Shown: piece after piece, positions 1 to 8,549 of the stretch
Layout of the letters: each line of letters starts with the position of its first letter
Position numbering within the stretch: the first letter of the stretch is position 1
From: Ornithodoros turicata
Lineage: Eukaryota; Arthropoda; Arachnida; Ixodida; Argasidae
Assembly: GCF_037126465.1 (NCBI RefSeq)
Contig: NC_088201.1
Location: forward strand, 9,202,450-9,266,449
Reading direction: 5' to 3'
DNA length: 64,000 bases
Position numbers and translations under genes: made by a program
Notes under the pieces: model-generated
The model's input: only the letters and a program-made list of their open reading frames with translations
Database searches by the model: none
What the model was told of the DNA's origin: nothing

Positions 1-1346
1 ATGGAAGAAAAGAAAGCAAAAAAAAAAAAAGGAATACAAAACAAAGATCGTGAAACATACCGCGGTAAGGGTTCCCTACATCGTGTATGACATTTTTCTG
101 TGAGGTTACGTGAGGGCGGAGATATCAATGTCGCTAACGCTATTTTGCCGACCACTTGCGGTTTACCGTCACCGTCAGCGTTACGACAGCGGTCAAATAC
201 TTAGGCCCGTAGCGCGCGTTGTGATTACCTTTGTGCTTGATCTGTACCTCGAGAACATCATGTGGAGATCAGGCTTTCATATCGCAATTGCAATGCGCTC
301 CCTAACGTCAATAATTAAAAAGTTGATTAAAATATCTCTGTTAATGAGTCCCCTAACTGAGAAGCAATATGGTTTCGTAGTAACAGCCCCGTCGAGTAAT
401 GCAATGACAAAAGTAAAAGCGTCCTGAGGCAACTACCCTTTTTATGAAAATGTGTTGCATAAAAAGAAGCCCCCTGTATACCAAGCACGTTCCAGAATAA
501 TCGATTCACCGCTTTATTTTTTTTTAGCCATGAGCACGTGTTCGTTTACACATTTCGCACCTAGACAGCCTACGTGTCGACCTGACATTTCATTTAATCA
601 AACGCGACGTGGGTGAATAAACTAGCGGGAAAACTGATTACGGAAAGGCAGTAGAAATTGCCGTGCGGGGCCGCTGCGATGTCGGGAATAACGAGGCGTT
701 CCTGTTCGAAATGCAGATGTGAAATTCAAATGGGAAGCTGTTCTTGCATGAAACCAGCATTCTCATTCGTTAGCCTTTCTAAGCCTCCTTTATTTGCACT
801 CATATTGGCCACTGTAATGTGGCTTTGTTCTTTGCCGTAGTCTCTGAATTTGAATTTGTTTTACCATTTCGTCGAACAGGAGCGTGCAGCAGCGACTGGG
901 ATTGGTTCTGTGTCGTTAGCCTACGAACAAACTCAATTGATTTTGGCAAATTGTGCTCAATTTAGACTGGTTTAGACGGCCGTTTCCAATCTACAAAGTC
1001 ATCGCAGCGGTGGTTTCTTATTCCGGTTTAATGGGTCTTGTGCGCAGTTTCCCGTTTCAGACTTAAAGTCTAAGAGGCAGGCGAGAGATAAAGGGACCTC
1101 ATTATATAGAAATAACAATGGCGCTATGTGAGCAGGATTCGTACGATTTGGTCGTAAGATTAAAACCAATCGAGTCATTTCAGTAATGTTGGCGTCATTT
1201 TCCAGAACGCGTTCGGCAATGGTCAGATTGTCGAGTAAACGCGATGAAAACTTTGGTTTAAAAACGAAAATAAATAATTCAAAGCAACAACGTGTCCTGA
1301 GAAAAGATTATGCACTAGTTTTGTATTTGAAGACGAACCTCCGCTT
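1..1346. other. Non-coding stretch
   Basis: Several short ORFs occur but none shows a recognisable domain, splice context or codon pattern. A poly(A) run lies at about 21-31. I see no gene and no repeat boundary. Confidence 0.5.
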
Positions 1347-1360
1347 CTTTCTTTGCACAC

Positions 1361-1621
1361 CGCGGCCTCGGAGGCTCAGTTTGTATAGCGTGTTCGCCTG
1401 CTGATCCCAGGGTTATGGGTTCGAACCCGGTCGAGGACGCCAGCACACGCAGTCTTCCGCGAGGGACGTTAAATACGGTGTGCCGTGTGTTGAGATTTCA
1501 GCGCACGTAAAACCCCCAGGTAGCCAAATTAATCCATTACTGGGTTTACTGGGTTAGATCGACCACTGTGGCATCGCTCATGATCCTGCTTATCTCGCGA
1601 CGTAAAGCCAAACATTACACG
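1361..1621 (+). mobile_element. tRNA-derived SINE, complete, with 14-bp TSD
   Basis: The 5' part is tRNA-like, with an A-box-like GGCTCAGTTTG and a B box GGTTCGAACCC at about 1430. It is followed by a tRNA-unrelated body containing GTGTGCCGTGTGTTGAG and GCGCACGTAAA. The element is bounded by direct repeats CTTTCTTTGCACAC at 1347-1360 and 1622-1635, the hallmark of LINE-mediated retrotransposition. The body matches, from memory, a SINE very common in tick sequences, and this is part of the case for a chelicerate origin. There is no poly(A) tail. Confidence 0.85.
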
Positions 1622-1635
1622 CTTTCTTTGCACAC

Positions 1636-2880
1636 ATTCAACCAGCGTCACACCCATGCACTCTGCCACACTGCGGTGAAAAACAAAACAACCTGAAATC
1701 CTTCTACGCGAAGACGGCTACCGTTGAATCGCAATGAAGGTGAATCCACCTTCCAGAAAAGAATGTGTCCGGTTTCAACGCAGGTCATGTCAAAGGAGTT
1801 GTAAAGAAACGCAAAAGGATATCTGAAATCTGGATACAGCTCTACCGCGTAATGGGAGGCAAAAAAAAAAATTGAATCATTACACCGGCGCTTTAAGTGC
1901 AGGGTAGAATTATATAGCTTCTACGAAGCCCGAGAGAGCCGCGCGGAAACACAGATTTCCATCCGGTCTGCACAGCGGTCGTAAGACACACTTGAACGGA
2001 AGCCTCCCTGAAAGTGAAATCGAAGAAGGCGAAGCAAATGTACGCGCACACGACAATGATAAGTGGAACTTAAAGAACAACGAAGCGTTCCTCAAGAAAA
2101 GAATTCGCTCTGCCTTTTTCTTTTCTTTCCTCCCCGTATTAGAGGTTATGTGTCCCTAGAATGTCCGATCGTATCTGCGTGGCTCTCTCTGAATCCCATA
2201 GGGTTGTATTTGGCAAAGTGCCGTGCACGAAAAAGAATCAATTGAACGAGTAGTGGAAGGCACGGATTGTAAAACGTTCTTTGCTATCCTCCCTTAAGAA
2301 AATTTTTGGTCCGACAAGCGATGCATTGCAAATGTTCTGCTGTCGCTGAACAGATAGGGGATGCATCCGGTTATCGCATCGATTTAATTCTCAGGGCAAG
2401 GATTAAGGAAAGAAAGGTAGGCCCTTGAATGCGGATTTATGTGGAATGGTCACAACACGGTGTTAAAGAACAACAACAAATAAATCATGACTATGACCTG
2501 GGGTGATTCACCCCAGAAGGAAAGAAAGGTAAATATTTTAAAAATGTATCGCTGTTAGTGGGCACATTTCAGTGCTCATTTGCTCCACCTCTTAGCAATT
2601 ATCTTAATCGAAATATAGGTTTATCTACATAATATAATCGTAAATTCATAGAAAACAACAGTCTACATTATGACCCCTACTTCAGACCACTTATTCGGTG
2701 TTACACTTTAGATTTTCTACGTCCAGAATTGTTCTGGAGTTCAGTTTCGCTAATTATCACTTTACGAAATGAAATGTAGCTGCTGGTCCGTTTCACAATA
2801 GCCAAAATTCTCATTTGGTTCATATTTTAGACACGTAAGAAGGAAGTTTGTGAACTGATTGGATTGGATCTGAAGGAAAA
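1636..2880. other. Non-coding stretch
   Basis: No ORF with recognisable content. AT-rich in places (2520-2830). Nothing else seen. Confidence 0.45.
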
Positions 2881-2884
2881 AGAT

Positions 2885-3764
2885 ATCCATGAGATTGTGG
2901 CTCCACAGATGGAACCGTCTACTACAGTGCACTGTGAAGACTCGGTGTAAGCAGAGGATACTAGATAAATTGTGTCTACGCAACACACGTAATACAAATT
3001 CTCTCAGTAGCATAAATAAAAATGGGGCACATAACTCTGAAACGGGAAGTCCTGCAGGAAACGCCTCCAAGACGCAGTCCAGCGAACGACGCCAGAAGAC
3101 AGAGCTGAAAGCATGCCGAAGGGATATCATACAGCACCTCGTCTCCCACAGCAGAACTACACGGTATATTCAAAGCACTATGCCACGTACGTCAAAAAAA
3201 TATCACTCGAAAACTTGGCTCATCTGCATAGATTCCAAGCCCTCCCTATAGAAGCCGTCATCAAAAGGTGTGATATGAATCACGTAGTGCACAAGCTTCT
3301 CACCACCCTCAGCGATGGCGCACAGTCAGGTCACAGTGTGACACTGCAGTGGATCCCCTCCCACTGTGGTATATCAGGGAATGAAGCAGGAGACAGAACA
3401 GCCGAAGAAGCACTAAGCAAGATTAAACTTAACGCTATATATTTCTCGAAAGCTGACTCCAAAGCCTATCTGAGGAAGACCCAACACAAAAATCAAGGGG
3501 ACTTTGGAAGGCATCCATCCGACCTACTGATTATCTCTTCATCGATCCTGATTTGACAGCTATCGTCTCAAGAAACCTGGAGAGACAGCTGCAAACAGCC
3601 ATCCACAGAATCCACCTATAGGTCCACCTGTACTCACAGACAGCACTCTACAGAATGAACTCGAATCAACTGCGCTATGCAACACCTGCAACACCCGGGA
3701 ACACGTTCTTCACATAATCATGCGGTTTCCATTTTACAAAAAAAAAATAATAATAATAATAAAA
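2885..3764 (+). mobile_element. LINE 3' end: RNase H and CCHC remnant
   Basis: A degenerate non-LTR retrotransposon end. The frame at 3113-3556 contains the RNase H signature LQWIPSHCGISGNEAGDR (around residues 82-99), typical of the RNase H domain at the end of LINE ORF2. Further on, near 3670-3725, a different frame reads LCNTCNTREHVLHI, resembling the C-terminal CCHC knuckle of LINE ORF2 proteins. The copy ends in an A-rich and (TAA)n tail at 3738-3764, as in I-like elements. Upstream enzymatic domains are missing and the frame is interrupted, so it is 5'-truncated and dead. The clade (I, R1 or Jockey type) cannot be decided by eye. Confidence 0.75.
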
Positions 3765-4077
3765 CTCATAGGATTTCTTCAAACCGTGCTTGATAAGCTT
3801 GACCCTCGATCTTTCAGCTTCTGCAAACTGTTCGGTTACTGGTCCTGCCCACAGCAGCAAAATAATGAAAGCCCTCTGCGCATTCTTAAAAGACAGCGAT
3901 ATCTTCTACTCCGTACTCACGCTGATATGAAAGTGTGGGGCTGAAGGAAACCGTGACGCTCATGGCAGAGCGTCACACGTTCGAGTCACCTCTTTGGTGG
4001 TGGTGCTTCTGAAAGGGCTCGGCGTTGTCGGCCACACAGAGGTGGGCAACGTCACGATTAACGCTCTGGGGGAATCT

Positions 4078-4180
4078 GCGTCCTGGACCGACTTCTAAGG
4101 GAACTGTGTTGACATATGTCTGACAGCGTATGAGGAAAACTCAGGAAAAAGCCTAGACCACACAGCCGGCACCGGCACCT
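4078..4180 (-). mobile_element. Decayed SINE fragment (same family as the 56.3-kb copy)
   Basis: On the minus strand it aligns with the body of the SINE at 56315-56604: the stretches CACAGCCGGC, GAAAACTCAGG and the GAACTGTG segment occur in the same order. The head and tail are not recognisable. Confidence 0.5.
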
Positions 4181-4394
4181 GTTCGCAAAAATGTAGCTGC
4201 AGGTGCCCATAGGGCACCAGGGAAACCACATACCTACAGAAACTATCCAGATAGAAGAAGAAGCCGAACGCTGAGAAAGAAACGCCCTTTTGACGACGAA
4301 GAAGAAGAAGAAGAAACGCTTCTTTCGTGCTTGAGCCTGTTGTCACGAGCGGTATTACTCATGAACATCAAGTCGTCGCAAGGCTACCAACACG

Positions 4395-4694
4395 ATGGGC
4401 TCGTCGCAAAAGAAGAAACAAAGCGTCTTTCTAGAGCCGTCGTACTGCGACCTGGCACTCTGCATCATGTTCTACTTCGGGATTGTGATGCTGTTAGCAT
4501 TTGCGGCAGCCTACTACTCCTTCCCTTCAACTACTACCAGCAGGAAACCTAAATTCTCACCACCAAGACGGCCTACAATTACCGGTGCCCCCATGAAGCC
4601 CTCTAAGGGTCCATTGATGCAAGAAGAGCCAAGGGACGGAAAGCACCGAGACGATGACAACATACATAGAAAGGTTCCCGACGTTTATGACTAG
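4395..4694 (+). CDS. Candidate 99-aa single-pass membrane protein or exon
   Basis: I do not recognise this protein. It starts at an ATG in good context (ACACGATGG). The order is a short basic N-terminus with a lysine run (residues 6-8), one strongly hydrophobic segment at about residues 21-43 (ALCIMFYFGIVMLLAFAAAYY), then a proline- and lysine-rich tail with an acidic end. A short cytosolic tail plus signal anchor is the simplest topology. It could be a small gene, the first exon of a type II membrane protein, or chance. The ORF stops at TAG with no obvious donor site. It lies 0.9 kb upstream of the first sNPFR on the same strand. Confidence 0.3.
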   Translation: MGSSQKKKQSVFLEPSYCDLALCIMFYFGIVMLLAFAAAYYSFPSTTTSRKPKFSPPRRPTITGAPMKPSKGPLMQEEPRDGKHRDDDNIHRKVPDVYD

Positions 4695-5510
4695 TGGAAA
4701 GCGGGGGCGATGTTTTCCAAATACTGAGCCAAAGTTCGCAGTTGGACTGGGTTTGTGCCGCCCTCTCTAGTGGTCTGCTTGTTCGTGAACACTCCAGGTG
4801 ACGTACTGCACAAAACTTATATACCACTTCGGACGGCTACTCCAGTGTTCAAATACACCAAAACGTGGCTTGTCGGTACTATGTACACCATAAAAGCATT
4901 CACAAACATCTGGTGCTCTAGTTTTTCCTACTTCTTGTACTAGTGCTTCGCAATATTGTGCACCATGCATGTAGCAAATCCTAGCATGAGCTTGCAAATG
5001 CAGCATGTTTTGTTCACCTTGTGCAATGGCAACATACGCATTGGTTTAAACCCGAGGAGGAACGTAGAGAAAAGAGTTTCGAAGCTGCATTTTTGTAGTG
5101 TAACTACATTCCTTCTCGACTGTACTATGCTCGACTTGAGTGTGAGCCCCGTCTTTGCTTTTCTGCCACTGTTCTATGCGATTGTGCATGATCTTTCACG
5201 GCGACCGTTGCTGGAAAATGTCTGCCGTATTTATTCGAATACACCCTGTGGCTTGCCCCGTAGCTGCTAGATGGCGGTAGTTGATGCACTTTCGCTGTTT
5301 TAACTCATTTCAGCAATGTGAATGAGCCTTCGTTGCATACGCGGGGATGGGCAAACGTCATGTTAGAAACTCGCGGGAAGCACCGTGGACTCTACGTGGA
5401 TAGCAACTGAAGAAGCAAGAAACCGAGTATTCGAATAAATACGGAGCTCTGTGTGTTGTACTGAAGGAGAGGCCGGCTGGTCAGCCTAACTCGAGCCTGT
5501 TTGCCCTCGC
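4695..5510. other. Upstream region of the sNPFR pair
   Basis: No recognisable coding sequence. If the receptors have a non-coding first exon and promoter close by, they should lie here or further upstream, but I cannot pinpoint a TATA box, initiator or donor site with confidence. Confidence 0.4.
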
Positions 5511-5524
5511 AGATGCTGCGCTGA
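5511..5524 (+). promoter_or_regulatory. Splice-acceptor-like site plus 3-codon uORF
   Basis: The tract CTGTTTGCCCTCGCAG ends at 5512 and looks like a 3' splice site. The next base begins ATG CTG CGC TGA, a minimal upstream ORF 52 bases before the receptor start. The receptor frame itself is closed by a stop at 5522-5524, so the coding sequence must start downstream. The second paralogue has the same arrangement. Confidence 0.5.
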
Positions 5525-5575
5525 CCGGCCCTTCAGCTGCCAGGCTTTTCCTGCAAACGTACAAACGGCTCGGAA

Positions 5576-6862
5576 ATGACGCTTCCTATCGAAGCCCATA
5601 TCAGACGGACGTTCGAGCATGTGCCCGTATTTCGTCAAATCAATATGAGCCAAATCTTCAGCACGAACGGCTCGGACAGAAGCTGGAACTACACGTCTGA
5701 CTTTGATCCTTTTGCTTCCCATGATTACCTCTACATCACCAGCATCCCCGCGGTGCGCGCCTTTTTTTACTGCATCTACGTGCTTATTTTCATCGTCGGT
5801 GTGTGCGGAAACATGCTCGTGTGCTTTGTGGTCTTTCACAAAAACAACATGCAGACGGTAACGAACTTCTTCATCGCGAACTTGGCCATGTCCGATATCT
5901 TACTGTGCACTTTGGCTGTGCCGTTCACACCCTTATATCATTTCATGACGACGTGGGTGTTTGGTAGCGTACTGTGTCACGTTGTGCCATACGCTCAAGG
6001 CGTTAGCGTCTACATATCTGCCTTTACGCTGATGGCGATCGCCATCGACCGCTACTTCGTCGTCATCTATCCGTTTCGAGCGCGCATGCGACTGCGCGTC
6101 AGCGTCGGGATCGTGCTCTCCATCTGGGTGGTGAGTGGACTTCTTACGTTGCCCTATGGAATCTTTATGACACTGATTCAAGACAACACCGACGAAAAGC
6201 GCTTCTATTGCGAGGAAGAGTGGCCATATGAAGTGAACCGCAAGACGTTCAGCTCGCTGACGACTACGCTTCAGTTCTTGGTGCCTTTCAGCATCATCAG
6301 CTTCTGCTACGTCCGAGTCTGCTGCAAGCTGCGAGATCGCGTTCGAGCCAAACCCGGTGCCAAGTCATTGAAGCAAATGGAGCGCATGCGAACGCGACGC
6401 ACCAACCGCATGCTCATCGCAATGGTGATCATTTTCGCTACCTCCTGGCTGCCTCTGAACTTGTACAACCTCGTAGCTGACTTCTACATCCCTGCCTCCA
6501 AGTGGGCGTACTCGAACGCGTTTTTCTTCGTCTCCCACGCAGTCGCGATGAGTTCCACGTGCTACAACCCTTTCCTCTATGCCTGGCTCAACGAGAACTT
6601 CCGCAAGGAGTTTAAGCTCGTGCTTCCCGGCTTTGGAACTCCTCAGCCATCCATGCGAACAAGCAACAGCGCCAAGAAGATGGAACGCACCTGCAACGGA
6701 CAGGACACCATGCAGGAGACGATGACAGCTGCCCGGAATAAGTCACGCAGCGACCCCTTCAGTGATAGGAGATCAAGCCAAGCGACCAGTGCTCGTTACG
6801 TGGCCGCTGATCCGGACGCTGTTATGATTGAAGTTCCGGTCCAAGACTCCCAAGCGGTATAA
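5576..6862 (+). CDS. sNPFR: Short neuropeptide F receptor paralogue 1 (class A GPCR)
   Basis: A rhodopsin-type receptor for short neuropeptide F, expected in the plasma membrane and coupled to G proteins. It has 428 aa in one uninterrupted exon. N-glycosylation sites are N31-G-S and N38-Y-T. TM1 is about 58-84, TM2 94-120 with NLAMSD, TM3 131-153 followed by DRY at 158-160, TM4 173-196, TM5 231-254, TM6 277-303 with SWLPLN, and TM7 312-336 with NPFLY. Cys134 and Cys212 would form the TM3-ECL2 disulfide. The block MQTVTNFFIANLAMSDILL and the PFTPLY motif are typical of insect sNPF receptors. The ATG at 5576 is preferred because the paralogue also begins MTLP; Met24 is an alternative. The tail after helix 8 lacks the palmitoylation-type cysteine found in paralogue 2. 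The related prolactin-releasing-peptide and NPY receptors are less likely. Confidence 0.88.
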   Translation: MTLPIEAHIRRTFEHVPVFRQINMSQIFSTNGSDRSWNYTSDFDPFASHDYLYITSIPAVRAFFYCIYVLIFIVGVCGNMLVCFVVFHKNNMQTVTNFFIANLAMSDILLCTLAVPFTPLYHFMTTWVFGSVLCHVVPYAQGVSVYISAFTLMAIAIDRYFVVIYPFRARMRLRVSVGIVLSIWVVSGLLTLPYGIFMTLIQDNTDEKRFYCEEEWPYEVNRKTFSSLTTTLQFLVPFSIISFCYVRVCCKLRDRVRAKPGAKSLKQMERMRTRRTNRMLIAMVIIFATSWLPLNLYNLVADFYIPASKWAYSNAFFFVSHAVAMSSTCYNPFLYAWLNENFRKEFKLVLPGFGTPQPSMRTSNSAKKMERTCNGQDTMQETMTAARNKSRSDPFSDRRSSQATSARYVAADPDAVMIEVPVQDSQAV

Positions 6863-7097
6863 CTTCTATGACAATCGATAGCTCCATGTTTCTCAGTGCC
6901 GCGTGCTGTGATGCTTTGTACGTAAGAAGAGCTGCTGTGGATTAAATAGCAGATCTCGTGTCATCCATTTCTGCTGCAGAGTAATGCGCATTTTATGCTT
7001 GTTATGGTGCTTGCGTCACCACCTGCAATAGTTTTATAGGCGTTTTTCTATCATTGTTTGCTACGTAAAGTAAAACTTAATGTGGGCTGACATAGCA

Positions 7098-7103
7098 AAT
7101 AAA
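7098..7103 (+). terminator. Polyadenylation signal of sNPFR paralogue 1
   Basis: AATAAA lies 236 bases after the first receptor's stop and is followed by a T-rich stretch. It sits only 57 bases before the acceptor-like site of the second receptor, so the two transcription units are tightly packed. Confidence 0.6.
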
Positions 7104-7158
7104 TATGTCTGCTGTTTTTCAAATATTCCAACTATGTGAGTGTTCTCATTTCTTTTTC

Positions 7159-7181
7159 AGATGTCTGCGAGAGCTACGTAG
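7159..7181 (+). promoter_or_regulatory. Splice-acceptor-like site plus 6-codon uORF
   Basis: A pyrimidine-rich tract (CTCATTTCTTTTTCAG) ends at 7160. The exon would start directly with an ATG whose frame stops at TAG 7179-7181. It lies 96 bases before the receptor ATG, in the same frame. This mirrors the first paralogue and suggests that the duplicated segment included the intron end. Confidence 0.5.
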
Positions 7182-7256
7182 AGGCAATCTGGACGATCAC
7201 AAACAACACTGCAGCAGTGGCAGCAGCAAAGACTTGCTATTGTGGGCAAGAGGACC

Positions 7257-8549
7257 ATGACATTACCACTAGTGCCAGGCATGAATATCAACGTGTTGCT
7301 TCAGCTTCCACTGACTTCTCATTTCGAGAACCTCACGCTGGAGCTCAACAACTACAGCGCTCCTGTACAAAATCAAACACAGTACCACGCCACTGTCATC
7401 AACGATTACATCACCAGCATCCCCGCTGTGAAGGCATTCTTCTACTGTATCTACATCCTCATCTTCGTTGTGGGCATCTGTGGCAACGTGCTTGTCTGCT
7501 ACGTCGTGTTTCGCAACAAGTCTATGCAGACGGTGACTAACTTCTTCATCACCAATCTTGGACTGTCGGACATCCTGTTATGTACACTAGCCGTACCCTT
7601 CACCCCACTGTATCAATTCATGCGGAAGTGGGTCTTCGGTCGCGTACTATGCCACCTAGTCCCTTACGCGCAGGGCGTCAGTGTCTACATCTCCGCCTTC
7701 ACACTGATGGCGATCGCCATCGACCGCTTCTTCGTCATCATCTACCCTTTCAAGCCGCGGCTTCAAGTGAAGATATGTCTAGTTATCATCGTGTCTATCT
7801 GGCTGACAGGTGCCTTACTCACGTTGCCGTACGGTATCTTCATGCACTTGACACCGGACCCTGACGATGGAGGACGGTATTACTGTGAGGAAAAGTGGCC
7901 CGACGAAGAGAGCCGCCGCACCTTCAGTTTTTCCACGAGCACACTGCAGTTTGTGGTGCCTTTCAGCATTATCAGCTTCTGCTACATGCGGGTCTGCTGC
8001 AAGCTGCGCGACCGCGCACGCGCGAAACCCGGCGCTAAATCTGTAAAGAAAGAAGAACTGGAGCGCAAACGAACTCGCCGCACCAATCGCATGCTCATTT
8101 CTATGGTGGTCATATTTGGGGCATCATGGCTGCCCCTGAACCTGTACAACCTGGTCATGGACTTCTTCATCCAAGCTGCCACCTGGAAATACGCAAACGC
8201 GTTCTTCTTTCTTTCACATGCGGTTGCGATGAGTTCCACGTGCTACAACCCGTTCCTGTACGCTTGGCTTAACGACAACTTTCGGAAGGAATTCAAGCTC
8301 GTTCTGCCCTGCTTCAACACCACCCCAGCCCAACAGCCGTCGTCTTCACGAAGAACAAACAACCCCAAGGCAGACCGTACCTACTGCAACGGCCACGAAA
8401 CGGCACAGGAAACCCTACTCCCTCAGCACAGCCCACCGGAAGAGAAGGACCGTGTCCCCACCCCGTCTTCAGTGCCCGTCGTACATTACGTCTCCGAAAC
8501 GGACACTGTCAAACTGCAGATATGCAGCGACGCCAAAGAAGACGTGTGA
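7257..8549 (+). CDS. sNPFR: Short neuropeptide F receptor paralogue 2 (class A GPCR)
   Basis: The second sNPFR paralogue, 430 aa, starting at the ATG in ACCATGA; the in-frame GTG at 7242 is not a plausible start in an animal. N-glycosylation sites are N25-L-T, N32-Y-S and N39-Q-T. All seven helices align with paralogue 1 at nearly the same residue numbers. Cys132 and Cys210 form the conserved disulfide pair, TM6 carries SWLPLN and TM7 NPFLY. Differences are informative: the DRY box is DRF (156-158), a Cys at 352 after helix 8 could be palmitoylated, and both the N-terminus and the long C-terminal tail have diverged. The conserved core with divergent tails indicates two functional receptors rather than a gene and a pseudogene. 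The coding region has no intron. Confidence 0.88.
   Translation: MTLPLVPGMNINVLLQLPLTSHFENLTLELNNYSAPVQNQTQYHATVINDYITSIPAVKAFFYCIYILIFVVGICGNVLVCYVVFRNKSMQTVTNFFITNLGLSDILLCTLAVPFTPLYQFMRKWVFGRVLCHLVPYAQGVSVYISAFTLMAIAIDRFFVIIYPFKPRLQVKICLVIIVSIWLTGALLTLPYGIFMHLTPDPDDGGRYYCEEKWPDEESRRTFSFSTSTLQFVVPFSIISFCYMRVCCKLRDRARAKPGAKSVKKEELERKRTRRTNRMLISMVVIFGASWLPLNLYNLVMDFFIQAATWKYANAFFFLSHAVAMSSTCYNPFLYAWLNDNFRKEFKLVLPCFNTTPAQQPSSSRRTNNPKADRTYCNGHETAQETLLPQHSPPEEKDRVPTPSSVPVVHYVSETDTVKLQICSDAKEDV

Noticed and set aside
3675..3944. Short ORFs over the (TAA)n tract
   Set aside because: They cover the LINE tail and flanking DNA; no coding features.
7242..7256. GTG-initiated extension of the second receptor
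   Set aside because: GTG starts are not expected in animal nuclear genes; the ATG at 7257 is in good context and matches the MTLP start of the paralogue.
7136..7540. 134-aa and 94-aa ORFs overlapping the second receptor
   Set aside because: They are out-of-frame shadows of the GPCR coding sequence.
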